A stretch of 64,000 nt of DNA, taken from contig NZ_AP022596.1 in assembly GCF_010731895.1 (NCBI RefSeq), positions 5,828,001 through 5,892,000 on the forward strand, in the 5' to 3' direction. Every line of letters begins with the position of its first letter. The stretch's first letter is position 1. Under the pieces are notes generated by a model. The model saw nothing but the letters and a program-made list of their open reading frames with translations, was not told the DNA's origin and did no database searches. This DNA is from Mycolicibacterium helvum. Lineage in GTDB: Bacteria; Actinomycetota; Actinomycetes; Mycobacteriales; Mycobacteriaceae. The position numbers were made by a program, and so were the translations under genes. This document shows positions 41,042 to 49,332 of this stretch, piece after piece.

Positions 41042-42045
41042 GATGCGGCTCGTGCCGCCGGCGGGTGGGCCGCCAACCCCAGGAACGTCTCCGCGGAGCG
41101 GCGCAACGAATCCGGTCCAGGCCCGTGCTCGGTGGCGAAACGGGCGGGTTCGGCTTCGGCCATGTCGAAGGGATAGTCGCTGCCGCAGAGGATCTTGTCG
41201 GTACCGGCAAGCTCGGCGAGCATCGCCAGTTGCGCGCTCCCGTGCGTGACGGTGTCGAAGTACAAGTCGCGGAACGACTCGGTGGGCCTGCGCGCCGCAC
41301 GGGCGCTGACGTCTGTTCGCGCCGACCATGCGTGCGCCCAGCGGCCGACAAGGCCTGGCGCACAACCTCCACCGTGCACGAAGCAGATCCGCAGACCGGG
41401 CAGCTCGTCGATCAACCCGCTGAGCAGCAAAGTGGCGACCGCGGTTGTCGATTCGACCGGGTTGCCGATCAAGTTGGTCAGGTAGTAGTCCGACCATTCG
41501 GGGCGCGCCAGCTGCATGGGATGGACCAGCACCGCCAGGTTCAGCCGGGCCGCTTCGGCCAGGACGTGTCGAAGCGGATCGCTGTCAAGGGAGCCGCTGC
41601 CGACCAGCGGCGGAATCGCGACCCCGGCGATGCCCTCGATGTCGGCCAGCGCGCCGAGCTGACGGGTGACTTCGGCGCTGTCGCCGAGGGTGACCACCCC
41701 CATGCCCAATAGGCGCCCACCAGCACGCGCGACGACGTCACCCAGCGCGGCGTTGAAGTCATCGGCATATGTGGTGGCTCCGGGGCCGGGCACCAGCGGG
41801 AACGCGAACGGCGGCGCCGACAACACCCGCACGCCCACCCCCGCACGGTCCATGTCGGCAAGGGTCGCGCCCGAATCGCTCATCGCCTCGGTGGCGATGG
41901 ACAGCGGCAGGTCACCGAGGTACAACTGGCCGCCGCGATCATGCATCGCCCCGTAGGGCGCGCCGGGAGGAAGACCGAACAAGGCCCGCGGCAGCCAGTG
42001 CGCATGGACGTCGACCACCCCGTCGACCAGTGGGGTCGTGATCAC
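41038..42045 (-). CDS. Amidohydrolase_2 family protein, ACMSD/decarboxylase type
   Basis: A 335-aa metal-dependent enzyme of the family of 2-amino-3-carboxymuconate semialdehyde decarboxylase and related decarboxylases. Metal-ligand motifs are DVHAHW near the N-terminus, LVHPMQ, FVHGGG and CGSDYPFD. Members often remove a carboxyl group from an aromatic or ring-opened acid, for example the 3,6-dihydroxypicolinate decarboxylase of picolinate degradation. Overlaps the cupin gene (GTGA) upstream and the OYE gene downstream. Confidence 0.85.
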   Translation of the reverse strand: MITTPLVDGVVDVHAHWLPRALFGLPPGAPYGAMHDRGGQLYLGDLPLSIATEAMSDSGATLADMDRAGVGVRVLSAPPFAFPLVPGPGATTYADDFNAALGDVVARAGGRLLGMGVVTLGDSAEVTRQLGALADIEGIAGVAIPPLVGSGSLDSDPLRHVLAEAARLNLAVLVHPMQLARPEWSDYYLTNLIGNPVESTTAVATLLLSGLIDELPGLRICFVHGGGCAPGLVGRWAHAWSARTDVSARAARRPTESFRDLYFDTVTHGSAQLAMLAELAGTDKILCGSDYPFDMAEAEPARFATEHGPGPDSLRRSAETFLGLAAHPPAARAAS

Positions 42046-42506
42046 TGTGCACCTCGCTGTTCGGTCGTCGGATCGTTCAGGTCCAGGGGTGCGTTGACGC
42101 TGTCGACGTGTTCGACAGTGGTGAACACCAGATCATCCTCGCCGATGTTCTCGATATCGTGCAAAAGGAACTCGCCGGCGCCGAAGTGGAAATGGCGTGT
42201 CTCTCCGGCCTGGTACGAGACTTCGCGGGTGGTGCCGTCGTAGGTGTGCTGACGACTGCGCCCGGCGTTGACCGCGGTCCAGAAGTAGTCCAGTACATGC
42301 CGGTGAGCATGCCAGCGCTCGCCGGGGGCCAGCCTGATCTCCCAGACCCGGACCCGGTCGTTCTCGCTGAGCAGCCGCGATCCGACGTGGCCGTCGTAGG
42401 CGTGCTCGGCGAACTCGGCTTTGAGCCAGTCGGGCCAGGTCCCGAAGTCCGTCGCGACGAGGTCGCCGGCCAGCGGCAGGTCGGCGAGAAAACTGTTGTC
42501 GGTCAT
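42042..42506 (-). CDS. Small single-domain cupin
   Basis: A 154-aa cupin. Motif 1 appears as GERWHAHRHVLDYFWTAVNAG, offering two His and an Asp as metal ligands. Motif 2 is AGETRHFHFGAGEFLLHDIEN, ending in the H-x3-N pattern. The residues fit a mononuclear metal site, so it may be an enzyme (ring-cleaving dioxygenase, isomerase or lyase) rather than a binding protein. It does not match 3-hydroxyanthranilate dioxygenase, the cupin usually found next to ACMSD. The operon has no classical ring-cleavage enzyme, which makes this a candidate for that step. Confidence 0.8.
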   Translation of the reverse strand: MTDNSFLADLPLAGDLVATDFGTWPDWLKAEFAEHAYDGHVGSRLLSENDRVRVWEIRLAPGERWHAHRHVLDYFWTAVNAGRSRQHTYDGTTREVSYQAGETRHFHFGAGEFLLHDIENIGEDDLVFTTVEHVDSVNAPLDLNDPTTEQRGAQ

Positions 42507-42543
42507 TGTGTTTCCGTTCTGTCGGGCTTATCTGTCAGTGGGC

Positions 42544-43734
42544 TTAGCGCCCGGGTCCGTATAGTCCGAAGCGCAGGTCGGGGTCGCCGGGACGCCAGGT
42601 GTTGTGGAATTGGGAGCGCTCCCCCATGTCCACGACACGACGCAGTAATGCGTCGCTGAGCTGAAGCTGGGCGGGTTCCCATTTGGTGAGCGCAGCGACG
42701 ATGTCACCGCCGGAATCGCGCAGTGCCGCGGCCAGCGCCCAGCCGTCGGCGGCGGCCTTGGCTGTCCCGGCGGCGGCGTGCGGCCGGGATGCGCAGGCGG
42801 CATCGCCGATAAGGGCGACACGCCCCTGCGCCATCCGCGAGGACCTGACGTCGTAGAGGACTTGCAGATACGGATCCGCAGTTGCCAGCACCACTTCGGC
42901 GACCGCGGGCGCGAACAAGGCCGCGGCCGCGTCGCGCATCTCAGCGACGTAGCGGTCCTGAACCTGACCGGGGTGCACCGACACCGAACCGTGGAATCCC
43001 CGCTTGTCGATCGCCAGTTCGGTCAGCTCCGGGCCGGCCGGCACATTGCGGTACCAGACGTAATTCATCAGCCGGTGCGCCGGCCCCAAGCCTTCCTCAC
43101 CGGGTATCGGGTACATGGTGATGTGCGAGTGCGGCACGACGTCGTAGGTGATCGCGTCCTGGAGCAGCTCGCGGGTCTGTGGGGTCAACGCCGACTGAGC
43201 CACCGTGCCGCGCCAGCCGACGTAGCCGGAGTAGCGCAGTTTGGCGTCGGGGTCGAAGCGTTCCCGCGCGGTCGAAGTGATGCCGTCGGCGAAGACCACC
43301 AAATCCGCTGATGCGGTGGCGCCGCTGACGAACCGCACCGTCGCCCGGTCGTCGTCCTGGCTGAAGCCACATGCGTATTCGCCGTAGTGGTAGTGGTCGG
43401 CGCCGAAGTCGGTGAGCAACGCCCGATAAAACGTCCCCCAGGACGTATAGGTCCAGGTCGCCTTCTCGCGGTGGACGACTTCGCCGTCGCGGTGCAGGTA
43501 TTGGACGTACGAGGTCGAGGTGTGCAGGTCGGCCAGCTGCTGGCTGCTGCGCTCGGCGAACCAGCGCACCGTGTCCGGCTGCAACACGATCCCGCTGCCC
43601 CGCCCGTCCAGGGGTGTGGGGGTGCGTTCGTAGACCTCGACACGAAATCCGAGATCCCGCAACAGTAGTGCTGCAGTGAGCCCACCGATGGATCCGCCGA
43701 CGACGACGGCCGTTGCGCTGGAGTACTCGTTCAC
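42544..43734 (-). CDS. FAD-dependent aromatic monooxygenase, 2,6-dihydroxypyridine 3-hydroxylase-like
   Basis: A 396-aa class A flavoprotein hydroxylase. It has GxGxxG-type VVVGGSIGGLTAALLLRD at the N-terminus, the mid-region ADG motif, and the second FAD motif ALIGDAACASRPHAAAGTAK. Length, the SRPHAAAG stretch and the FxPGxP-type tail (RPGDPDLRFGL) resemble the 2,6-dihydroxypyridine 3-hydroxylase of nicotine-degrading Arthrobacter as I remember it. It should hydroxylate an electron-rich (N-hetero)aromatic ring using NAD(P)H and O2. Starts with GTG in a GTGA overlap with the transporter gene. Confidence 0.88.
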   Translation of the reverse strand: MNEYSSATAVVVGGSIGGLTAALLLRDLGFRVEVYERTPTPLDGRGSGIVLQPDTVRWFAERSSQQLADLHTSTSYVQYLHRDGEVVHREKATWTYTSWGTFYRALLTDFGADHYHYGEYACGFSQDDDRATVRFVSGATASADLVVFADGITSTARERFDPDAKLRYSGYVGWRGTVAQSALTPQTRELLQDAITYDVVPHSHITMYPIPGEEGLGPAHRLMNYVWYRNVPAGPELTELAIDKRGFHGSVSVHPGQVQDRYVAEMRDAAAALFAPAVAEVVLATADPYLQVLYDVRSSRMAQGRVALIGDAACASRPHAAAGTAKAAADGWALAAALRDSGGDIVAALTKWEPAQLQLSDALLRRVVDMGERSQFHNTWRPGDPDLRFGLYGPGR

Positions 43735-45113
43735 GATTCGCTCTTTTCGGCGTGGTGGAGTGCGGGTTCGGCGACCGGGTCGGCCGGCATGGGCTCCCCC
43801 CGGGTCTCGGCGGCAAAGGCGAGCCCGACGATGGCGATGAGTCCCAGTGCGGCCACCCATGCGGTCGCCTGACCCAGGTCTCCGCCGAACCACCTGGTGG
43901 CGATAACGCCGGCGCTGAGCGGCCCGAGCGCGGTGACGTAGCGACCGACACTGTTGCAGACCGCCAGGGCGGTGGCCCGGACGCTGGGGGGGAACAGCTC
44001 CGGGGCGTAGATGAATGTGCCCGACAGCGCGCCAAAGAGGCCGAAGCCCAGAATCGGCATGGCAGAGAGGAATTCGGTGTAACTGCGGTCGAAGGGAAAG
44101 ATCCACGCGATGCTGAGCGCCGACACGAGGAAGCTCATCAGGAAGGTCTTCCGACGACCGATCAGGTCGGCGATGAAGCCCCAGGAGGCGTAGCCCAGGA
44201 CACCACCAGCATTGAAGAGCATCGCCGCGATCGCGACCCGGTGATCGGCCACGGCCGGCGACAGACCGGCGGCCGTCGTCAGCTGCCTGATGATCTGTGG
44301 GTACCAGGTGGATACGCTCCAGAAGGCGATCAGCGCGCCGGTGGCCAGGGCGGTGCATACCAGCATCGGTCGCCGGAATGGCGGGCTGAAGAGTCGCCAC
44401 AGCACGAATCTGTCGTGGGATGTGCTGGTGCCCTGAGCTTTCCGCTGTCGCCGCGAATCCAGGTGGGCGCGGATCTCCGGCGGCTCCGGCACGAAGCGCC
44501 GGATGAACCACACCACGATGGCGGGCAGGCCGGCCAGCAGGAGCATGGCACGCCAGCCTTGGCTGCCCAGCAGCGCGTAAGCACCGGCAGCAGCGAAGAA
44601 GCCTGCGGCGTAGCCCGACATCATCACACCGCCGGCCCGCGCCCGGAACCGGTTGCGCCAGGTCTCGGCAATCAGGGCGGCCCCGACCGGGGCTTCCACC
44701 CCCGAGCCCAAGCCTGCGATGAAGCGCAGAATGCCCAGCTGCCACCAGTTGTCGACGAACGCCGCCGCGGCGCTGAACACTGCGTAGGTCAGGATCCCCG
44801 CCGACAGCACCTTGGTGCGGCCGAAATAGTCGGCCAGGATGCCGAACAGAATGCCGCCGGTCGCCCATCCGGCGAGGAACAGCGCCATCGTCAGGCCGCC
44901 GTAGACGCCGATCGAGGCGCGGGTGGCTTCCAGCCCACTGTTCGGCAGGAGCTCGGTCATGGCGGGACCGAGCACAAGGACATAGAGACTGCCTGCGAAG
45001 CCATCGAGCCCCCACCCCAAGGTGGTGCCGGCCAGCACCAGCCACTGGGTCCGGGTGATGTCCCGGCGCCAGCCGGTGCCCGCCCTGGCTCCGACTGCGG
45101 TGTCTATCGCCAT
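43731..45113 (-). CDS. MFS transporter, aromatic acid/sugar symporter type
   Basis: A 460-aa major facilitator with twelve predicted helices. The loop 2-3 motif GILADYFGRTK and the duplicate FIADLIGRRKTF after helix 8 place it in the metabolite:H+ symporter group that includes AAHS aromatic-acid transporters and NanT. As the second gene of the catabolic operon it most likely imports the growth substrate. It follows the aldehyde dehydrogenase gene by 39 bp and is coupled to the monooxygenase gene by a GTGA overlap. Confidence 0.88.
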   Translation of the reverse strand: MAIDTAVGARAGTGWRRDITRTQWLVLAGTTLGWGLDGFAGSLYVLVLGPAMTELLPNSGLEATRASIGVYGGLTMALFLAGWATGGILFGILADYFGRTKVLSAGILTYAVFSAAAAFVDNWWQLGILRFIAGLGSGVEAPVGAALIAETWRNRFRARAGGVMMSGYAAGFFAAAGAYALLGSQGWRAMLLLAGLPAIVVWFIRRFVPEPPEIRAHLDSRRQRKAQGTSTSHDRFVLWRLFSPPFRRPMLVCTALATGALIAFWSVSTWYPQIIRQLTTAAGLSPAVADHRVAIAAMLFNAGGVLGYASWGFIADLIGRRKTFLMSFLVSALSIAWIFPFDRSYTEFLSAMPILGFGLFGALSGTFIYAPELFPPSVRATALAVCNSVGRYVTALGPLSAGVIATRWFGGDLGQATAWVAALGLIAIVGLAFAAETRGEPMPADPVAEPALHHAEKSES

Positions 45114-45152
45114 TGAATTCCCCTCGCTGCGTTGTTGTTTGGCTGTGCTGGA

Positions 45153-46619
45153 TCAGTTCAGCCGGTCGGATTGCCGGTCGCCGTACCAGTCGACCGAGTC
45201 GGCGGCGGTGCGCACCACGATGGTCTTGACCCAGGAGAAGTCGTCGAACGATTCGGTTCCGGCGTCCTTGCCCATACCGGATTCCTTGACCCCACCCCAC
45301 GGCAACGAGGGCTCCAGCCGGTGGTGGTCGTTGACCCATACCATTCCGGCGACGATGTTGGAGGCGACCCGGTGCGCGCGGGCGACGTCGGTGGTCCATA
45401 CACCTGCACCGAGCCCGTAGCGGTTGTCGTTGGCCATGCGCACGCCCTCGGCCTCGTCGTCGAACGGGATGACCACGGCGACCGGGCCGAAGATCTCCGT
45501 GCTCGCTACCGACATGGCCATGGTGGCTTCGGACAGCACAGTCGGTTCGAGGAAGAAGCCGGACTGAAGCGACGGCGCGAGGTCCGGGCACCCACCGCCG
45601 GCGGCGAGCCGCGCCCCCTCGGCGATGCCCGTCTCGATCAGCGCGCGAACCTTGTCGCGCTGGGTAGCACTGATCAGCGGCCCCATCTGCGTGGTGGGCA
45701 GGGTGGGATCGCCCAGCCGGATCGCGCGGGCGCGGGTTGCCAGCGCATCCACGAAGCGGTTGTAGATCCCGCGCTGGACCAGGAATCGCGAACCCGCGAC
45801 GCAGGATTGGCCCGCGGCGACGAACGCGGCGAACGCCGCCCCCTCGGCGGCAATCGCCGGATCGACATCATCGAAGATCAGGATCGGGGTCTTGCCGCCG
45901 AGTTCAGCGGTCACCCGGGCGAACCGCGACGCCGTCGCGACCGCCGCGGAGCGACCCGCTTCGGTGCCGCCGGTAAGCGTGATCTTCGCGACGTCGGGAT
46001 GCTCGGTGAGTCGTTGTCCGGCCGGCCGCCCGCCGGTCACGACGGAGAACACCCCGTCGGGAAGGCCGGCCTCGCTGAGGATGTCGGCCAGCGCGAGCGT
46101 GGTCAGCGGAGTGAGTTCCGACGGTTTGACCACCACTGTGTTGCCGTTGGCCAGCGCGGCGGACAGGCTGCGCGCCAGGATCAGCATCGGATGGTTGAAC
46201 GGGGTGATGATGCCGCACACCCCGAGCGGAAGGCGCTGCTGGTAGGTCAGGTACGGCCCGTCGCCGGGGAGCACCGCGGTGCGCTGCGCGGCCAGTAGTC
46301 CGGCGTTGTAGCGGAACCACTCCGGAACCCGGGACAGCTGTGCCCTGGTCTCGGTGATCGGGCGACCGTTGTTCTGCGCCTCGAGCGTGTAGAGCCGCTC
46401 GTTGGCCGCCTCGATGGCATCTGCCAGGCGCAGCAGCAGCCGGCCCCGCTCGCTGCGCGCCATCTGCGGCCACGGCCCGCTGTCGAACGCCGCACGGGCT
46501 CGCGCCACTGCGGCGTCCACATCGGCGGCCGTCCCCTCGGCCACCGTGGCGATGACCTCGCCGGTCGACGGGTTGACGATGGGCCGAACGGTCGGTGTTT
46601 CGGCGCTGACGTAGCTCAT
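45153..46619 (-). CDS. NAD(P)-dependent aldehyde dehydrogenase
   Basis: A 488-aa aldehyde dehydrogenase with the cofactor and substrate motifs TPFNHPMLI, the catalytic Glu in VTAELGGKTP, and the nucleophilic Cys in GQSCVAGSR. EIFGPV and the C-terminal PWGGVKESGMGKD complete the fold. Semialdehydes from aromatic ring opening are common substrates for this group; the exact one is unknown. It is the first gene of the nine-gene operon, and the divergent regulator starts 105 bp away. Confidence 0.92.
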   Translation of the reverse strand: MSYVSAETPTVRPIVNPSTGEVIATVAEGTAADVDAAVARARAAFDSGPWPQMARSERGRLLLRLADAIEAANERLYTLEAQNNGRPITETRAQLSRVPEWFRYNAGLLAAQRTAVLPGDGPYLTYQQRLPLGVCGIITPFNHPMLILARSLSAALANGNTVVVKPSELTPLTTLALADILSEAGLPDGVFSVVTGGRPAGQRLTEHPDVAKITLTGGTEAGRSAAVATASRFARVTAELGGKTPILIFDDVDPAIAAEGAAFAAFVAAGQSCVAGSRFLVQRGIYNRFVDALATRARAIRLGDPTLPTTQMGPLISATQRDKVRALIETGIAEGARLAAGGGCPDLAPSLQSGFFLEPTVLSEATMAMSVASTEIFGPVAVVIPFDDEAEGVRMANDNRYGLGAGVWTTDVARAHRVASNIVAGMVWVNDHHRLEPSLPWGGVKESGMGKDAGTESFDDFSWVKTIVVRTAADSVDWYGDRQSDRLN

Positions 46620-46628
46620 GGATTATGA

Positions 46629-46640
46629 GTGTGGTCACAC
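46629..46640. promoter_or_regulatory. Inverted repeat GTGTG-GT-CACAC just upstream of the aldehyde dehydrogenase gene
   Basis: A perfect 5-bp inverted repeat with a 2-bp centre lies 10-21 bp upstream of the operon's first start codon. It overlaps where a transcription start or ribosome site would be, so protein binding here could block expression. It may also be a chance palindrome. Confidence 0.4.
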
Positions 46641-46650
46641 AACCTCACGC

Positions 46651-46689
46651 CATCAATGTTGTAAGAGACATATTTCTCACTTATTGATG
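46651..46689. promoter_or_regulatory. Dyad operator candidate between the catabolic operon and its regulator
   Basis: CATCAAT (46651-46657) and its exact complement ATTGATG (46683-46689) frame a 39-bp AT-rich segment with an imperfect inner repeat (GTAAGAGA against TTCTCAC). The centre is at about 46670, in the middle of the divergent promoter region. This is where a PucR-type dimer or tetramer would be expected to bind. Confidence 0.55.
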
Positions 46690-46723
46690 TCTGACGAGAC
46701 ACTCACTGCGGCACAATGGACCG

Positions 46724-48547
46724 ATGGCTGCCCCACCGTCGGCTCAACGACCAGGACTGGAATTGCTGACCTGGCTTGATGCGCTGGGCGTGCTGAGTGC
46801 GGCGGCGACCGCGGATGCCGACGTCGAACAGGTGCTCAGCCTGGTCGCCGACACCGCACGGACACTGCTCGGGTTCGACTTCTGCGGTGTCCTGGTGCCG
46901 GATCCGCCGCGCGACCGGCTGCGGATCGCCGGCTGGAGCGGACTCTCCGACGACTACGTCGAGCGGGTCAACTCCGACCGGCCGATCCAGCTGGACAGCA
47001 CCTCGCCCTCGAGCCGCGCCTTTCACACCGGCACGCCGGTGGCGATCCGCGACGTGACCGCCGAACCGGAGTTCGCGCTATGGGCCGGTATCGCGCGCGA
47101 ACAGGGCTACCGCGCAATGATCGCGGTGCCCCTGATCGCCCACAACGAGGTACTGGGAACACTCAACGGCTACTACGCCCCGATCCACACCTTCACCCAG
47201 CACGCCGTGCAACGCATGACCCTGCTGGCCAACCACGCCGCCATCGCACTGACCTCAGCCAACCGGCTCGACGAGCTGCGTTCGCTGAACGTGTCGTTGC
47301 TCGAACAGCGGGACGCATTGCGGCGCTCCGAACAGATCCACCAACGACTGCTCAACGTGACGCTGCGCTCCGGAGGACTGGACGGGATCGCGGCGACCCT
47401 GCGGGAACTGATCGGTCGGCCGGTGCTCATCGACGATGCCCGCCACGGTGTGCTCGCGCTGGCCGGTGACGGCGACCGGTTTCCCGATGCGGCGCTGCGG
47501 GCCTCGGCACTCGAGGGCAACGACGACGCCGCCGGATCAACACCGGTGCTCGTTGGCGGCGACCACGACGGGGAGGGCGACTCCGTGTTCGTCAGCACTG
47601 TCCGTTTGGGCAGCGAGGTCGTGGCGCGAATCTGGTTTCCTGCCAACGACTCTCCAGCAGATCCGATCGATCTGCGGGCAGTCGAGCACGGATCGCTTGT
47701 GGTGGCCCTGGAGTTGCTTCGGGCCCGAACCGCGGTCGAGGTCGAACATCGGCTGCGCGGTGAGCTTCTGGCCGACTTGTTATCCAGCCGAACAGCCCCA
47801 CCCGAATCGCTGCTACTCCGGGCTCAACGCTTAGGCCATGATCTCAGCCTGCCGCACGTGGCGATAGTGGCCGCGCTGGCAGGGCAGGCGGACCCCCGCA
47901 GCTACGAGCGGGCGCTCGCACAGGTGTCCAAGCTCGCATCCGGCTACCGCCCCCGCCCATTGGTCGCCATGCACGCAGGACACATCGTCGTGCTGTGGCC
48001 GCTTGAGGCCACTCCAGTCCAGGCCCAACCGCCGGCATCGACCTCGGATCCACACCCCACCGCGGCAACTGTGGTGTTGCGAGCCCTGGAAGCGTCTCTT
48101 CCCGGTGTCGCGGTGACCGTAGCTGTCTGCGATCACGTGACCGGCGCCTACGGCGACTCCTACCGTATTGCCAAGGGAGCGCTCGAGATTGCAGTACGGG
48201 CCGGGCGCACCAACACGGTGGTCACGGTCGAGGATCTGGGCATCCTCGGCCTGCTCCTCCAGATCGACGACCCGGCCAAACTGAGCGATTTCGCTCTGCG
48301 CACCCTGGGGCCGGTGATCGATTACGACGCCAATCACCGGACCGAACTCGTTGCGACGTTACGTGCCTACATCTCGTGTCGCCGAGACCGAGCCGCGACG
48401 GCGACCGCATTGGTCATCCATCCCAACACAGTGGCCCAACGGCTGCGTCGGATCGAGAAACTCTGCAACCACGATCTCGACGACCCCGCGTCGGTCATGC
48501 ACCTCACCGCCGCGGTGACGGTTCACGACCTAGCGGGGCCGCCCTGA
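46724..48547 (+). CDS. GAF-domain PucR/CdaR-type transcriptional regulator
   Basis: A 607-aa regulator. An N-terminal GAF sensor domain covers about 30-185 (SRAFHTGTPVAIRDV, AMIAVPLI). A short helical linker near 195-215 follows, then a CdaR GGDEF-like region to about 500. At the C-terminus is the PucR helix-turn-helix (about 545-600), with HPNTVAQRLRRIEK as recognition region. Such proteins activate operons for purines, sugars or aromatics when a ligand binds the sensor. It is divergent from the nine-gene operon and presumably controls it. Its last 18 bp overlap the convergent tsnR gene. Confidence 0.88.
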   Translation: MAAPPSAQRPGLELLTWLDALGVLSAAATADADVEQVLSLVADTARTLLGFDFCGVLVPDPPRDRLRIAGWSGLSDDYVERVNSDRPIQLDSTSPSSRAFHTGTPVAIRDVTAEPEFALWAGIAREQGYRAMIAVPLIAHNEVLGTLNGYYAPIHTFTQHAVQRMTLLANHAAIALTSANRLDELRSLNVSLLEQRDALRRSEQIHQRLLNVTLRSGGLDGIAATLRELIGRPVLIDDARHGVLALAGDGDRFPDAALRASALEGNDDAAGSTPVLVGGDHDGEGDSVFVSTVRLGSEVVARIWFPANDSPADPIDLRAVEHGSLVVALELLRARTAVEVEHRLRGELLADLLSSRTAPPESLLLRAQRLGHDLSLPHVAIVAALAGQADPRSYERALAQVSKLASGYRPRPLVAMHAGHIVVLWPLEATPVQAQPPASTSDPHPTAATVVLRALEASLPGVAVTVAVCDHVTGAYGDSYRIAKGALEIAVRAGRTNTVVTVEDLGILGLLLQIDDPAKLSDFALRTLGPVIDYDANHRTELVATLRAYISCRRDRAATATALVIHPNTVAQRLRRIEKLCNHDLDDPASVMHLTAAVTVHDLAGPP

Positions 48548-49303
48548 GCCGGGCGTGGGTTCAGCGCGATGGACCCGCGCGCTCTGATACAGACAAATCG
48601 CCGCGGCAGCAGCAACATTCAAACTCTCCGCGCCGCCGGCCATCGGTATCGTCACCCGCTGATCGGCCAGTGCCGCCACCTCAGCAGACAACCCTTGGGC
48701 CTCCGCGCCGAACACCCAGGCCGTCGGCGGGCTCAACGCGGCGTCGTCCAGACTGACCTCGCCGTCCAGCGTCGTCGCCAGCACCTGCAACCCCGCACCG
48801 CGCAACTCTGCCAGCACCGCACCGGCATCGTCGGCGATCAGCACCGGCACCGCGAAGATGCTGCCCGCCGAGGACCGCAGGCACTTCCCGTTGTACGGAT
48901 CCACACTGTGCCCGGCGAATACCACTGCCGCAGCACCCATCGCGTCGGCCAACCGGATCAGCGTTCCCGCGTTCCCGGGCTCCGACAGATCGACGGCGAC
49001 TACCACGAGCCGTGGCGCAGCGGCCAATACGTCGGCGAGATCACCGTCGGGCAGCGTGCACACAGCGACCAGACCCGAGGGTGTCACCGTCTCCGACAGC
49101 GCCTTGGCAGCCCGCTCCGTCACCTCATGCACCGCCAGCCCGGCCAGCAGCTCCGCGTGGCGCTGCGCGGCAGCCTCCGTCGCGAACACCTCGAGCACAA
49201 GACCCCGGCGAGCCGCCGCCTCGACCAGATTCGGCCCTTCGGCCAAAAAGCGCCCAGCACGACGACGCCCGGTGTGGCGCTGCAATTTAACTGCAGCGAC
49301 CAC
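48530..49303 (-). CDS. tsnR: TrmH/SpoU-family RNA 2'-O-methyltransferase (TsnR, Rv1644-like)
   Basis: A 257-aa SPOUT methyltransferase that transfers a methyl group from SAM to ribose 2'-OH in rRNA or tRNA. The N-terminal substrate-binding part has FLAEGPNLVEAA. The knotted SAM domain has the motifs DLSEPGNAGTLIR, WVFGAEAQGLS and IPMAGGAESLNVAAAAAICLYQ. It lies 29 bp downstream of rplT in a ribosomal gene cluster. The first usable start is GTG 49303; homology seems to extend a few residues upstream (ALTERSAR), where no standard start codon exists. The name follows M. tuberculosis; thiostrepton resistance is not implied. Confidence 0.88.
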   Translation of the reverse strand: MVAAVKLQRHTGRRRAGRFLAEGPNLVEAAARRGLVLEVFATEAAAQRHAELLAGLAVHEVTERAAKALSETVTPSGLVAVCTLPDGDLADVLAAAPRLVVVAVDLSEPGNAGTLIRLADAMGAAAVVFAGHSVDPYNGKCLRSSAGSIFAVPVLIADDAGAVLAELRGAGLQVLATTLDGEVSLDDAALSPPTAWVFGAEAQGLSAEVAALADQRVTIPMAGGAESLNVAAAAAICLYQSARVHRAEPTPGSGRPR

Positions 49304-49332
49304 CCGGGCGGATCGTTCAGTGAGTGCCGTTA

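Noticed and set aside
42042..42506. 3-Hydroxyanthranilate 3,4-dioxygenase for the cupin, which would make an NbaCDE-like pathway with the ACMSD-type protein and ALDH
   Set aside because: The cupin lacks the length and the sequence landmarks of that enzyme, and no aminomuconate deaminase is present.
43713..45116. A 467-codon frame on the plus strand opposite the MFS transporter gene
   Set aside because: It is a codon-phase shadow of the transporter in high-G+C DNA; composition (E, G, Q and H rich) is non-protein-like and no motif is present.
42544..45591. A 1,015-codon minus-strand frame that includes the monooxygenase
   Set aside because: Only its last 396 codons are the monooxygenase; the rest crosses the MFS and aldehyde dehydrogenase genes out of frame. 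The true start is the GTG at 43734.
42042..46619. Assignment to nicotine or picolinate degradation
   Set aside because: The hydroxylase is similar, but key enzymes of those pathways (2,5-dihydroxypyridine dioxygenase, N-formylmaleamate and maleamate hydrolases, or the blue-pigment pathway hydrolases) are missing.
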